The notes beneath the pieces were generated by a model. It made no database searches. It was not told the origin of the DNA and saw only the letters and a program-made list of their open reading frames with translations. From DUTS01 sp050951605 (GTDB lineage Bacteria > Bacillota > Peptococcia > DRI-13 > DTU073), in assembly GCA_050951605.1 (NCBI GenBank), contig JBMNJJ010000009.1, forward strand, positions 1 to 64,000: 64,000 nucleotides of DNA. Direction: 5' to 3'. This document shows positions 1-8,498 of the stretch, one piece after another. Numbering within the stretch: position 1 is the stretch's first letter; every line of letters starts with the position of its first letter. The position numbers and the translations under genes were made by a program.

Positions 1-1
1 A

Positions 2-2203
2 TTTCTTTCTGTTTTAAATATGAGCCTTACGGCAAGCTATGTAATCCTTTTTGTGATAGTTATCAGGCTACTACTCAAAAAAGCTCCAAAATTTATCTCC
101 TATGCCTTATGGGGTGTGGTGGCATTTCGCCTTATAATTCCATTTTCCTTTGAAAGCATGTTTAGCCTTATGCCACGGAATACGAATGTTGTTTCAATTC
201 CCCATAATATTATCTATCAGCAAGGTCCTCAGATTAATAGTGGGATAGAAGTAGTTGATTCATTTGTAAGCGAATCACTTCCTGCACCGACTGTTGGGGC
301 AAGTGTAAATCCATTGCAGATCTATACAGAAATAGGAGCATACATCTGGATTTTAGGAATAATGGTATTGCTTATCTATAGTGTAGTATCCGTTTTACAA
401 TTAAAAAGACAACTAAAAAGTGCACAGTTAATAGAGCAGAATATCTTCGAAGCTAAGAATTTGAAAACACCATTTGTACTAGGTTTAATAAGACCAAAGA
501 TATATTTACCGACTGGACTTAACGTTGAAGAAAGAAGCTATATCCTCCTTCATGAACAGACCCATATCCATCGAAAAGACCATATCATTAAAATATTAGC
601 TTTCTTAATATTGTCCATACATTGGTTTAATCCCCTTGTGTGGATTGCGTTTATGTTAATGAGTACAGATATGGAGCTTTCCTGTGATGAAAGAGTCTTG
701 AAAGAAATGAATGAAGATATTAAAAAGCCTTATGCTAATTCGTTATTGTCACTTGCTGCCGGAAGGCATATTTTAAATGGAAGCCCGCTTGCTTTTGGTG
801 AGGGGAATGTAAAAAGAAGGATAAAGAATGTCTTGCACTATAAAAGACCAAATTTTTGGGTGGTTATTGCTTCAGCCACTCTCTTAATCGTTGCTGGTAT
901 ATCACTACTATCAAATCCTCAACCTCGATATTCGAATTTAACATTGGAGAACGTAGAGAGTATGACACTGGTTTCAGGGTTAGATGATACGAAACATTTA
1001 GTTATCGCTGATAAAGCGGAATGGGTTGATATCATAGATTTGATCAATACGGCTAAAAGGAGCAAAATTGCAGAAGAGTATAGGCATACTTACGGAGAGC
1101 TATACTCGATCTATAATACTCTAACTGTCTCGGTAAAAGAGCAAGGAGAAGCAAAAACATATTCATTGATGATTTACCACCATAAGGATTGGGATGTTTT
1201 TCATGGAGAATATGAATACAAACTTGCACTCAATTATATTTCAGAAAATGGTAAATCAGAATTATGGGGACTCCCTTATGCCGAATGTTACCAGCTGATG
1301 GAATGGATAAATGGAATATATGGTAAACAAAATGAAGCCTCTGATATGAACTCGAATACTGTTGGTATTGCAAAATTAGTAGAGGACAACTTAAGTATCA
1401 TTATGTCCTCACCGAAGCATTCTTCAAATCCGCAGGATTATATCAATGCTCATAAAAATGAATATGAAAACTTCATGAAATATGGAGGAGAAGATGCCCT
1501 GCAATATATGCTGGCCCAGTTCGAGGCTGGTAATGCCGAAGGATTACGAGGGCAAATCATGATGCTGCTATGTAAAGAGCTTTTGGGGGCACGAAATAAC
1601 GTTACCGATGAATCGTTGTCTCCGCGGGAATGGTACGATGCTCTGACTATCCGTCAGGAAATTATACTTCCACATTTTGAATATGACGGTCAGGACCCAA
1701 TTGAAAAACTTGTCTATGATACTAAAATCGAAAGGAATTCAGCTTCTAATAAAAGAGGCGGTTTTATAATTGTGGCTCCAAAGGTATTCGGAAGCTATGT
1801 GGAAGAAGATATGCTTAAAGTTTTTGTAACCACTTACAGTGCAAGGTATAAACTTTATGGTAATACTTTATCGGAAGAAGGAGGCAGCATTATCCCGTCG
1901 GCAATCACCTATCGCAAAGATAATAGTGGTGGGTATATCTTGGAGAAATATGAACAAGCAAGAGATGGCTCGGAATTTGGCCCATCAATCAGGAAGTATT
2001 GCACGATGCCCGTATCCGAAAAGGAAATCAAAGGGCTTGCAGATAAAATCCTTAAGCACTACGGAGACTATGAGGATATCCGAGTTCTGCTGCATGTTAA
2101 CCTATATAAACATTTAAAGAAAAACGGTATTACAGACGCTACGTTTACCAATTCTCATGGCAAAATTGAATTTTCCACGAGTGATCCGCAATACAAACCT
2201 TAA
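2..2203 (+). CDS. BlaR1/MecR1-type M56 family metallopeptidase, 5' end cut by window
   Basis: Membrane sensor-protease of the BlaR1/MecR1 type. The frame stays open upstream of the ATG at 20 (codons for F-L-S-V-L-N precede it), and family members usually begin a few residues before this conserved N-terminus, so the true start lies outside the window. N-terminal hydrophobic helices are followed by the zinc site HEQTH (residues 178-182 counting from the ATG at 20), a downstream ELSCDE motif typical of M56, and a further membrane segment near residue 285. The last ~430 residues are an extracytoplasmic region I do not recognise; it is not an obvious penicillin-binding domain. A BlaI-type repressor would be expected just upstream, outside the window. 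In the family, ligand binding outside activates proteolysis inside; the ligand here is unknown. Confidence 0.85.
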   Translation, partial: FLSVLNMSLTASYVILFVIVIRLLLKKAPKFISYALWGVVAFRLIIPFSFESMFSLMPRNTNVVSIPHNIIYQQGPQINSGIEVVDSFVSESLPAPTVGASVNPLQIYTEIGAYIWILGIMVLLIYSVVSVLQLKRQLKSAQLIEQNIFEAKNLKTPFVLGLIRPKIYLPTGLNVEERSYILLHEQTHIHRKDHIIKILAFLILSIHWFNPLVWIAFMLMSTDMELSCDERVLKEMNEDIKKPYANSLLSLAAGRHILNGSPLAFGEGNVKRRIKNVLHYKRPNFWVVIASATLLIVAGISLLSNPQPRYSNLTLENVESMTLVSGLDDTKHLVIADKAEWVDIIDLINTAKRSKIAEEYRHTYGELYSIYNTLTVSVKEQGEAKTYSLMIYHHKDWDVFHGEYEYKLALNYISENGKSELWGLPYAECYQLMEWINGIYGKQNEASDMNSNTVGIAKLVEDNLSIIMSSPKHSSNPQDYINAHKNEYENFMKYGGEDALQYMLAQFEAGNAEGLRGQIMMLLCKELLGARNNVTDESLSPREWYDALTIRQEIILPHFEYDGQDPIEKLVYDTKIERNSASNKRGGFIIVAPKVFGSYVEEDMLKVFVTTYSARYKLYGNTLSEEGGSIIPSAITYRKDNSGGYILEKYEQARDGSEFGPSIRKYCTMPVSEKEIKGLADKILKHYGDYEDIRVLLHVNLYKHLKKNGITDATFTNSHGKIEFSTSDPQYKP

Positions 2204-2391
2204 AATTTCTTTATACTGAGAGAACAAAAAAGAAATAGCTAATATCTCAAGCGCAAAAAACGTTTATGGGTACAGATAGAACGAACATTCAGAAGATAAT
2301 AATTATATTTGGAATAGCATTGATTCTAATTGTCGGGTGTTGATTATTATATTTTGTCTAAAAGCATTATCATAGAAATAATGTTTTTTTG

Positions 2392-2446
2392 TTGACATAG
2401 TATTACGGTTAGTGATATATTTATATCACTAACCGTAATACTATGT
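2392..2446 (+). promoter_or_regulatory. Promoter embedded in a perfect 25-bp inverted repeat (PadR operator candidate)
   Basis: Positions 2395-2419 are the exact reverse complement of 2422-2446, with a 2-nt centre. TTGACA (2392-2397) and TATATT (2416-2421, 18-bp spacing) form a promoter inside the palindrome, so a dimeric repressor bound here would block transcription. The next gene encodes a PadR regulator, which suggests autoregulation. The repeat could also form a long hairpin in the RNA. Confidence 0.75.
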
Positions 2447-2460
2447 TTGGGGGGAACAGA

Positions 2461-2784
2461 TTGAGAGACAATGTAAAAGGAGGAGCTTTAACAGAAGTAA
2501 CTTTCTTTATACTACTATCTTTTTATACTCCGAAGCACGGATATGGAGTTATGCAATTTGTGGAAGAGAAAACACAAGGCCGATTAGTTTTGGGAGCCGG
2601 CTCACTCTATGGTGCAATTAAAACTTTACAGAAACGGAATTGGATTACACCTGTTGATGACGGAAAGGGTAGGAAAAAGGAATATGTTATTACAAAGACG
2701 GGTAGGGAAATAGCAGATATAGAGATGAAAAGACTAAAAAATCTAATTAGCATAGCTGAAGAAATTATGGGAGGTCAGGTATAA
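2461..2784 (+). CDS. PadR family transcriptional regulator
   Basis: Small winged-helix repressor of the PadR family: conserved KGGALTE start, HGYGVMQ in the second helix, GSLYGAIKTL recognition region, and the KKEYVIT wing. I chose the TTG at 2461 because a GGGGGG ribosome site lies about 6 nt upstream and the protein then begins M-R-D-N-V-K-G-G, as in relatives. The ATG at 2443 lies inside the operator palindrome and would add six unlikely residues. The stop overlaps the start of the DUF2812 gene (TAATG), so the two are translationally coupled. The usual PadR-DUF2812 pairing suggests control of a membrane response, with an unknown inducer. Confidence 0.88.
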   Translation: MRDNVKGGALTEVTFFILLSFYTPKHGYGVMQFVEEKTQGRLVLGAGSLYGAIKTLQKRNWITPVDDGKGRKKEYVITKTGREIADIEMKRLKNLISIAEEIMGGQV

Positions 2785-3392
2785 TGAAAAAATATTGTCG
2801 TTTCTTCGGGGGGTTTTTGGATGCTCAGGAAAATTGGTTGAATAAAATGGCTCAAAAAGGATATCGGCTAATAAGTACCGGAAAAATGACTTATGATTTT
2901 GAGGAGTGCCAGCCAGGTGAATATCAATATGCTGTTGAGTTTGTTGCACGGCCGAGCTTTAAGATTGCAAAAGAGTACCGTGCATTTTTAGAGGAACTTG
3001 GTTATAAGGTGTTCTATAAAAATATTAATCTCAACTTTTCAATAGGTAAAATGAAATGGAGACCATACGGAAGAGGTATGGGGCAAATTTCCACAAATCT
3101 AGGAAGCTATAACAAAGAATTATTTATCGTTGAAAAAAAGAATGACGGTAAGCCATTCAATCTTCATACCACGAATTATGATAAAGCTAATTATTACAAG
3201 CCATTAAGAAACGCATGGCTGACAATCGCTGTTATGCCTTTTGCCTTTGCTGTTTGGTATTATCTTGATAAGAGTTATGTTTCTAAAGAGGTGATTACAT
3301 TTGGCATATTGGGATTGTTATGTTCTATACCAATCATAAAATATCAGAAAAGGATTTCATTCTTTTCACGTCGTTCTAATATTGAAGAATAG
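2784..3392 (+). CDS. DUF2812 domain-containing membrane protein
   Basis: About 202 residues. The N-terminal ~120 residues match the DUF2812 pattern (KYCRFFGGFLDAQENWLNKM, a GYRL turn, then aromatic-rich strands). Two hydrophobic segments follow at about residues 143-162 and 170-188, with a basic C-terminus. Family members are commonly encoded directly after PadR regulators and are thought to act as membrane partners of the regulated response; no biochemical role is established. It overlaps the padR stop by one base, so it is the second gene of that unit. Confidence 0.8.
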   Translation: MKKYCRFFGGFLDAQENWLNKMAQKGYRLISTGKMTYDFEECQPGEYQYAVEFVARPSFKIAKEYRAFLEELGYKVFYKNINLNFSIGKMKWRPYGRGMGQISTNLGSYNKELFIVEKKNDGKPFNLHTTNYDKANYYKPLRNAWLTIAVMPFAFAVWYYLDKSYVSKEVITFGILGLLCSIPIIKYQKRISFFSRRSNIEE

Positions 3393-3463
3393 CTTTCAAG
3401 CCAGGTGATATTGGAATATATTGAGGCCTTCCTGATAAAATAGACTTAGAAATAATAAATTGG

Positions 3464-3508
3464 CAATTTGCCACCGAAAAAATAATTTGGTGGCAAATTG
3501 TTTTATTA
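3464..3508 (+). terminator. Rho-independent terminator after PadR-DUF2812 unit
   Basis: Perfect 12-bp stem (3464-3475 with 3489-3500, core TTTGCCACC/GGTGGCAAA), 13-nt A/T loop, followed by TTTTATTATAAT. It lies about 70 bp after the DUF2812 stop. Confidence 0.7.
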
Positions 3509-3624
3509 TAATGATATGTGGGAATCAGAATATTTACAAAAAGCCATACGTAACTTTTTGAGCATCTCATACGTTTATATAAATAAAGAGTATAATAATG
3601 GAGAAAAAGAGAGGGTGAACATAT

Positions 3625-4164
3625 GTGGAGGGTTTGACGAGTGAGCAGGAACTACAGCTGGTAAAACAAGCGCAAAATGAAATAGCGGCATTTAGCAAAC
3701 TGTATCAGTTATATCTGCCCAAACTTTATAATTATGCATTTTATCGAACCGGAAGTAAACAGGAAGCCGAGGATGTTGTCTCTTCGACATTTATAAAGGC
3801 ATTGGAACATTTAAAAAAGGGAGAAATAAAATATATTTCCTTCAAGAATTGGCTGTATAAGGTGTGTTCTAATATCATTATCGATAATTGGCGCAAGAGT
3901 TCCTATGCCGAATGTGCTTTACCCTGTTGTTTTGACAACAATGATGTAGACTTTTCTGGGAAAATTGATGATAAGCTAACAATCCTACAAATACTTTACC
4001 AACTAACCGAAGAACAGCAACAGGTATTACTTTTGAGATATGTCCAGGATTTAAGTATTTGTCAGGTGGCGGAAATCATGGGGAAGTCCGAAGGCGCTGT
4101 TAAACAGCTGGCTTATAGAGGATTAAATAATATGAAGGAAAGGATGGCGAAAAGTAATGGATAA
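3625..4164 (+). CDS. ECF-type RNA polymerase sigma factor
   Basis: A 179-residue sigma-70 family ECF factor. Region 2 is visible at residues ~25-60 (YLPKLYNYAFYRTG, QEAEDVVSSTFIKALEHL) and region 4 at ~120-170 (LTEEQQQVLLLRY, CQVAEIMGKSEGAVKQL). The start is GTG at 3625, preceded by GAGGGTG. An ATG at 3623 is in another frame and closes at once. The gene overlaps the following anti-sigma-like gene by 8 bases, the usual arrangement for a sigma factor held at the membrane until an extracytoplasmic signal arrives. The signal and regulon are unknown. Confidence 0.92.
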   Translation: MEGLTSEQELQLVKQAQNEIAAFSKLYQLYLPKLYNYAFYRTGSKQEAEDVVSSTFIKALEHLKKGEIKYISFKNWLYKVCSNIIIDNWRKSSYAECALPCCFDNNDVDFSGKIDDKLTILQILYQLTEEQQQVLLLRYVQDLSICQVAEIMGKSEGAVKQLAYRGLNNMKERMAKSNG

Positions 4165-6148
4165 TCAGGAAAAGGATTTTTTAGAGTTGGAACTTGATAT
4201 AGGCAAGAGATTGGGTAATTTAACAGATGTCCAAGTGGATGAAGAGTTTAAAAATAGGCTTTGGGAAGAGCTAAAATTCAAATATGAGGAAGCGGATTCT
4301 GTCAAGGCTAATAAAATTTATAATATTGATACTGTGAACCGAAAGAAGAAAGGCTTGTTTATTAAGTGGGGGGCTATTGCCGCGGCTGTTTTACTAGTGA
4401 TTACTTTTTTACCTTTAAGAAAAACCAATGATGTCGAAATGAGCTCACTGCTTTCCCCAACGCAGGTATTTGCTATTGGGGGTAGTGATTTAGCTCTTGA
4501 TGCGGGGTTTGATACCCTTAGGGATGTGCGGTTTGAAGTTAAAGGGGATTTGCCTACTGCACCGCCAAAAGGTCAGATATTCCGTTTGCAAAGTAAATTC
4601 ACTACAGTTGATGATTATCTCCTTATGGCCAAGACCATGGGCATGAAAAACCCTGAGATAATGGGTAAAGAGTCGCAGGAATCAGTAAGTCAATTTTTTT
4701 CTATAATAAGTGGGAAGCATTATCTTATGGTCTGGCCCAAAAGTGGGGTCTGGGAGTATGAATATAGGGACTATGAATTTGATGAGCTGGATAGTGATTT
4801 AGAAGAGGGTAATATCAAAGAAAATGTGGAAGATGCTCAAAAGATTGAACAGGAAATGGCCAAAGATATAGCTAAAGAATGGTTAAAAAGGTTGGAGCAA
4901 CTCCCTCGTGAGAAGTATAAAATAACCGTTGAAGATACAAGGAATAGCGATATTCCTGTGGCTTTGGGATTTAACGTTATGTTTATCCCTGAATCTAGTC
5001 CGGATGCAAACCAATCAGTTGAAACAGGCAGGCGGATTCGGATATTCATGGGTACTGATGGTCAAGTAATAAATGCTTCTTATAATTGGCCGGGGCTAAA
5101 AGGGACTTCCGAAATCCCTCTGGCTGATTACGTCGAAGCCATAGAAGCCTTAAACCGCGGTGAAGGAAGATTAGATGTCAAAAGATATTGGGGCGAAAAA
5201 GGTGTTGCCTCTATTGAAGATGTAGAGATTGGCCATCAACTGGCCTACGGCATAGATTATACTCCTTATCTTGTGCCTACCTGTATATTTTCAGGAAAGC
5301 TTACTTTACAAGGGTCAACCCAAGATTTTACTGCCTCAATTCCTTTGCTAAAAAAACCCGAAATGAAAAATGCCGCGAATTTTGCAATCAAAACAAAGCT
5401 TCCCAAGTATCGAAAAGAGGCTAATTTAATAGCTGAAAGACAACATAGCTTAACTCAAGCAGAACTTGAAAGCCTTGCTTCATTTTTTGGTATAGAGAAA
5501 AAAAGTCAAGAGGAAAATTTTATCGAGGGTACAAAAGGGGAAGAGCTTCACTACACCTCTTATGACTATGGCTGGCTTTATCGCGGGCAAAAGCATACCA
5601 CAGCAAAACAACTGTCTGAAGAAAAAGCCATTCAAATCGCTCAAAACATTGCCAATAACATACCGGTTGTTCCCGGGTCTCTGGGAAAGCCGTGGATACT
5701 TCCTACGGGTGGAGAAGAACTTCAGACGATAGGTTTCCCTTTCATCTATGAAGGCATACCGGTAGTTACTCCTAGTTACCCCGGTTATGTATCTTATATT
5801 GCGATCAGTCTATACAAGGACGGTACATTGTGGTCAGTAGATAGTAAGATGCCTATGGAAGCCACGGGGGAAAAAATTAAATTGATATCCCCGCAAGAGG
5901 CTAAACAAAGGCTATTAGAAAATGATTATATTATGACCATTGATAATTTGTTTGGATATTTTTATGGCGACAGATTTGCGGCTGACAAATCGACAGTAAC
6001 TGAAATTGAACTTGTATATATCCCTTGTCATCCTGAGCTTGCCAGAAGTAAGGACTATGCTTTGATGTACAGATTTTCCGGTAAAACAATCATCTCCGGA
6101 AATGAGATGGACTTTTCAGCCTTTGTAAAAGCGCAAAAAGAATATTAA
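4157..6148 (+). CDS. Putative membrane-anchored anti-sigma factor with large external domain
   Basis: A 663-residue single-pass protein. The cytoplasmic part (~1-70) contains a charged helix typical of anti-sigma N-termini. One membrane helix lies at about residues 72-93 (WGAIAAAVLLVITFLPL). The remaining ~570 residues should face outside. The gene overlaps the sigma gene by 8 bases, which is the main support for the anti-sigma role. I do not recognise the external domain; it is far larger than in a minimal anti-sigma and may be the sensing part. No HEXXH or other protease motif is obvious. Confidence 0.72.
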   Translation: MDNQEKDFLELELDIGKRLGNLTDVQVDEEFKNRLWEELKFKYEEADSVKANKIYNIDTVNRKKKGLFIKWGAIAAAVLLVITFLPLRKTNDVEMSSLLSPTQVFAIGGSDLALDAGFDTLRDVRFEVKGDLPTAPPKGQIFRLQSKFTTVDDYLLMAKTMGMKNPEIMGKESQESVSQFFSIISGKHYLMVWPKSGVWEYEYRDYEFDELDSDLEEGNIKENVEDAQKIEQEMAKDIAKEWLKRLEQLPREKYKITVEDTRNSDIPVALGFNVMFIPESSPDANQSVETGRRIRIFMGTDGQVINASYNWPGLKGTSEIPLADYVEAIEALNRGEGRLDVKRYWGEKGVASIEDVEIGHQLAYGIDYTPYLVPTCIFSGKLTLQGSTQDFTASIPLLKKPEMKNAANFAIKTKLPKYRKEANLIAERQHSLTQAELESLASFFGIEKKSQEENFIEGTKGEELHYTSYDYGWLYRGQKHTTAKQLSEEKAIQIAQNIANNIPVVPGSLGKPWILPTGGEELQTIGFPFIYEGIPVVTPSYPGYVSYIAISLYKDGTLWSVDSKMPMEATGEKIKLISPQEAKQRLLENDYIMTIDNLFGYFYGDRFAADKSTVTEIELVYIPCHPELARSKDYALMYRFSGKTIISGNEMDFSAFVKAQKEY

Positions 6149-6206
6149 TGATAGTATTGCAGCATTTTATCTAAGTAGATTTTAATATGAGCAAGTGAAT
6201 AAATCT

Positions 6207-6247
6207 ATGCTCCAGCCCGGATGTAACAGGGCTGGAGCATGTTTTTT
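6207..6247. terminator. Strong terminator between convergent genes
   Basis: 12-bp perfect stem ATGCTCCAGCCC/GGGCTGGAGCAT (6207-6218 with 6229-6240), 10-nt loop, followed by GTTTTTT. It separates the anti-sigma gene from the convergent coat-protein gene and could work both ways. Confidence 0.85.
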
Positions 6248-6267
6248 ATAATGTGATAGTTGAATCT

Positions 6268-6759
6268 TTATTGAGGATTATACATCCCCTTGTTTTGCAT
6301 ATAGTTAAAAATTTGTTCTCCATGTTCTTGTTCTTCTTTTTGAATATGATTTAATATTTGCCGAACATTAGTATCGGTACATTCAAAAATTGTCGTGTCA
6401 TAAGTTCCAGAAACATATTTTTCTGTTGTGAGCATATCAGTACACAAGGTAGTATCGTTTTGATTAGCCATAGTTCCCAGCATTTGTGTTTGTTGATTTT
6501 GTTGTATTTGTTGACCAAATTGGGGCATTTGTTGTCCGGCTTGCTGACTTTGTTGGATATTGGGAACTTGACCGGTTAGAATTTGATTAATCGTATTCAA
6601 GTGTTCTTGTTCTTTTTGGGCTAAAGAGCTGAAGAGTTGTTTTAATTGTGGGTCTTGTGCTTGCTTAGCATAATTTTGATATTTTTGGATACAAAGTTCT
6701 TCATGAGCTTTTTGGTCTTGCAGAAGCATTTTTTCCTTGGTCGTTAATTTTAGTGCCAA
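6268..6759 (-). CDS. CotF/YhcQ-like spore coat protein
   Basis: About 163 residues with two helical ferritin-like segments (residues ~5-65, rich in EELCIQKYQ and KEQEHLNTINQIL, and ~110-160 with KYVSGTYDTTIFECTD and EEQEHGEQIFNYM), separated by a Q-rich linker (~70-100). This is the CotF-type spore coat layout. I start it at a TTG (6759, M-A-L-K-L-T-T-K-E-K) because GGAGGTG lies just upstream; the longer in-frame ATG at 6837 has no good ribosome site and would add 26 atypical residues. It implies that the host sporulates. Confidence 0.83.
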   Translation of the reverse strand: MALKLTTKEKMLLQDQKAHEELCIQKYQNYAKQAQDPQLKQLFSSLAQKEQEHLNTINQILTGQVPNIQQSQQAGQQMPQFGQQIQQNQQTQMLGTMANQNDTTLCTDMLTTEKYVSGTYDTTIFECTDTNVRQILNHIQKEEQEHGEQIFNYMQNKGMYNPQ

Positions 6760-6900
6760 GATGACCACCTCCACTATAATTTTGCCATGATTGGGGGCTT
6801 TATATTCAAGAAACGCTATTATTGCAAAGAAGTTCACAATAAAGGATAATAAATAGGGAAGAAGAATCTGAGCACAATAAAAAAAGGGGTGATTTATAAA

Positions 6901-7756
6901 TTGAAAAGAATACTTGTACTGGTTGCTTGTTTATGTGTTTTTACAGGTTGTGCAAATATAGAAAGAACTCAGCAATTAAGTGAAAAAGCTAAAACGATGA
7001 TTAATGAAAAGGGGATGACGATCAGCGAGAGAATAAACGTACCTGAGGGATATTCTAGAATAGAGGTAGAGAATAATTCATTCGCCGAGTACTTGCGCAA
7101 TTTGCCTTTAAAAGAACATCAGGCGAAAGTTTTATATTACAATGGTAAGGTAAAAGAAAACTTTGGGGTATATGAAGCAGTTGTGGATATGGAGATCGGA
7201 ACCAAAAATTTACAGCAATGTGCTGATGCGGTGATGAGGCTAAGGGGAGAATATCTGTATCAACAAAAGAAGTGGGATCAAATTCATTTTAATTTAACAA
7301 ACGGGTTTAGGGTTGATTATCGTAAATGGATGCAGGGCTATAGGGTAGTTGTAGATGGGAATAAAACTTATTGGGCAAAGAAAAGCCCAGAGCTTAACTC
7401 CTATGAAACTTTCAGGAATTATATGGAGTTTGTTTTTATCTATGCCGGGACGTTGTCTCTGTCCCAAGAGCTTCAATCTGTAAAATTAGAAGAGATGCAG
7501 ATAGGAGATGTACTTATTCAAGGGGGAAGTCCCGGACATGCAGTTATTGTAGTAGATATGGCTGAGAATCAAGAAACAGGGAGAAAAGCTTTATCTGCTA
7601 GCACAAAGTTATATGCCTGCTCAGGAAATACAGCTTCTGGCCAATCCGGACAATAGGAAGATCAGTCCGTGGTATATTTTAAGTACGGATGAAAAAATAC
7701 ATACACCGGAATGGGTCTTTACTAAAGATGATTTAATGAGGTTTTTTAATCAGTAA
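6901..7756 (+). pseudogene. DUF4846 lipoprotein, frameshifted near 7607
   Basis: Begins with a lipoprotein signal (M-K-R-I-L-V-L then lipobox FTGC) and continues as a DUF4846 protein (…YYNGKVKENFGVYEAV…, MRLRGEYLY, GFRVDYRKWMQGYR, GDVLIQGGSPGHAVIVVDMA). The first frame closes at 7656. From about 7607 the +1 frame carries the expected C-terminus (LLAQSYMPAQEIQLLANP to the stop at 7756). One extra base in the CTTTATCTGCTAG stretch explains the break. The TTG at 6901 is preferred to a GTG at 6889 because AAGGGGTG then sits at ribosome-site distance. It could be a sequence error rather than a true pseudogene. Function unknown. Confidence 0.8.
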
Positions 7757-7761
7757 CCCCT

Positions 7762-7791
7762 GGCCACCACAAAAATGTGGTGGTCTTTTTT
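7762..7791 (+). terminator. Rho-independent terminator
   Basis: Stem CCACCACA/TGTGGTGG (7764-7771 with 7776-7783), four-base A loop, followed by TCTTTTTT. It ends the DUF4846 transcript. Confidence 0.85.
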
Positions 7792-7870
7792 GTTGGATGG
7801 TTAGGCAATCATACAGGCAAAAAAACAGCAGATATTGTAACACTTACCTTGGTATTTCAAACCTATAAAG

Positions 7871-7898
7871 TTGTATTTAATTACTGTAGTTATATAAT
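7871..7898 (+). promoter_or_regulatory. Candidate promoter of the NuoEF operon
   Basis: TTGTAT (7871-7876), 16-bp spacer, TATAAT (7893-7898), about 90 bp before the NuoE start. The surrounding 7792-7989 interval is very A/T rich; I found no clear riboswitch, and no convincing Rex-type palindrome. Confidence 0.4.
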
Positions 7899-7989
7899 TA
7901 ATATGTAAATAAATATTATATAAACAAAAAACAGTAAATTTTGAGTTTTTGCGTTAATAAATCTAGCTAGTTAGGAGGTAAAATAAGTT

Positions 7990-8472
7990 ATGGAGGACTT
8001 GACAAAACTATTTTCGGAAGAACAAATAAAAGAATTAGATAAGCTTATTGAAACAAATGGGAAAGAGTCGAAAGGGTTAATTCCTTTACTGGAAAAAGCA
8101 CAAGAGCTATTAGGTTATATCCCCGTTGAGGTGCAAAAAAGGATTGCTGAAAAAACAGGAATCCCTGCCAACAGCATCTATGGTGTGGTTTCTTTTTATT
8201 CATTTTTTACCATGGAAGCCAGAGCACGTCATCGTATTCAGGTTTGCTTAGGGACTGCTTGTTATGTTAAAGGCGGTAAAGAAATAATGGAAAAAATAGA
8301 AAAAGATTATGGTCTCAAAGTTGGCGAAAGTAGTAAAGACGGCAGATTTACCTGTGAAAAGGCGAGATGCTTTGGAGCCTGTGGTCTTGCTCCGATTATG
8401 GTCGTTGATGGCAAGGTGTACGGAAAAATCAGTGTAGAAAATGTTGATGAAATTTTGAGTCAATATAAGTAA
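7990..8472 (+). CDS. nuoE: NuoE/HndA-like [2Fe-2S] subunit of an NADH-linked oxidoreductase
   Basis: A 160-residue thioredoxin-fold ferredoxin. The cluster ligands are visible as CLGTAC (~residues 87-92) and CFGAC (~128-132). An N-terminal helical half (GLIPLLEKAQELLGYIP) and GVVSFYSFF are family hallmarks. It passes electrons between the flavin subunit encoded next and the rest of the complex. Start ATG 7990, with AGGAGG upstream at 7973. It is the first gene of a four-gene operon with 0-27-bp gaps. The family is shared by complex I, HydABC hydrogenases and NAD-dependent formate dehydrogenases, so the catalytic partner cannot be named from this gene. Confidence 0.9.
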   Translation: MEDLTKLFSEEQIKELDKLIETNGKESKGLIPLLEKAQELLGYIPVEVQKRIAEKTGIPANSIYGVVSFYSFFTMEARARHRIQVCLGTACYVKGGKEIMEKIEKDYGLKVGESSKDGRFTCEKARCFGACGLAPIMVVDGKVYGKISVENVDEILSQYK

Positions 8473-8498
8473 AAAATAAGGGGTAAGGAGGAAGCGTC

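Noticed and set aside
2266..2343. 25-codon ORF with a hydrophobic C-terminus ending in Gly-Cys between the BlaR1-like gene and padR
   Set aside because: No ribosome site, very short, and no second copy or conserved pattern to support it.
7792..7989. Rex/NADH operator or riboswitch before the NuoE gene
   Set aside because: No complete Rex-type palindrome and no convincing conserved RNA fold; the interval is just A/T rich.
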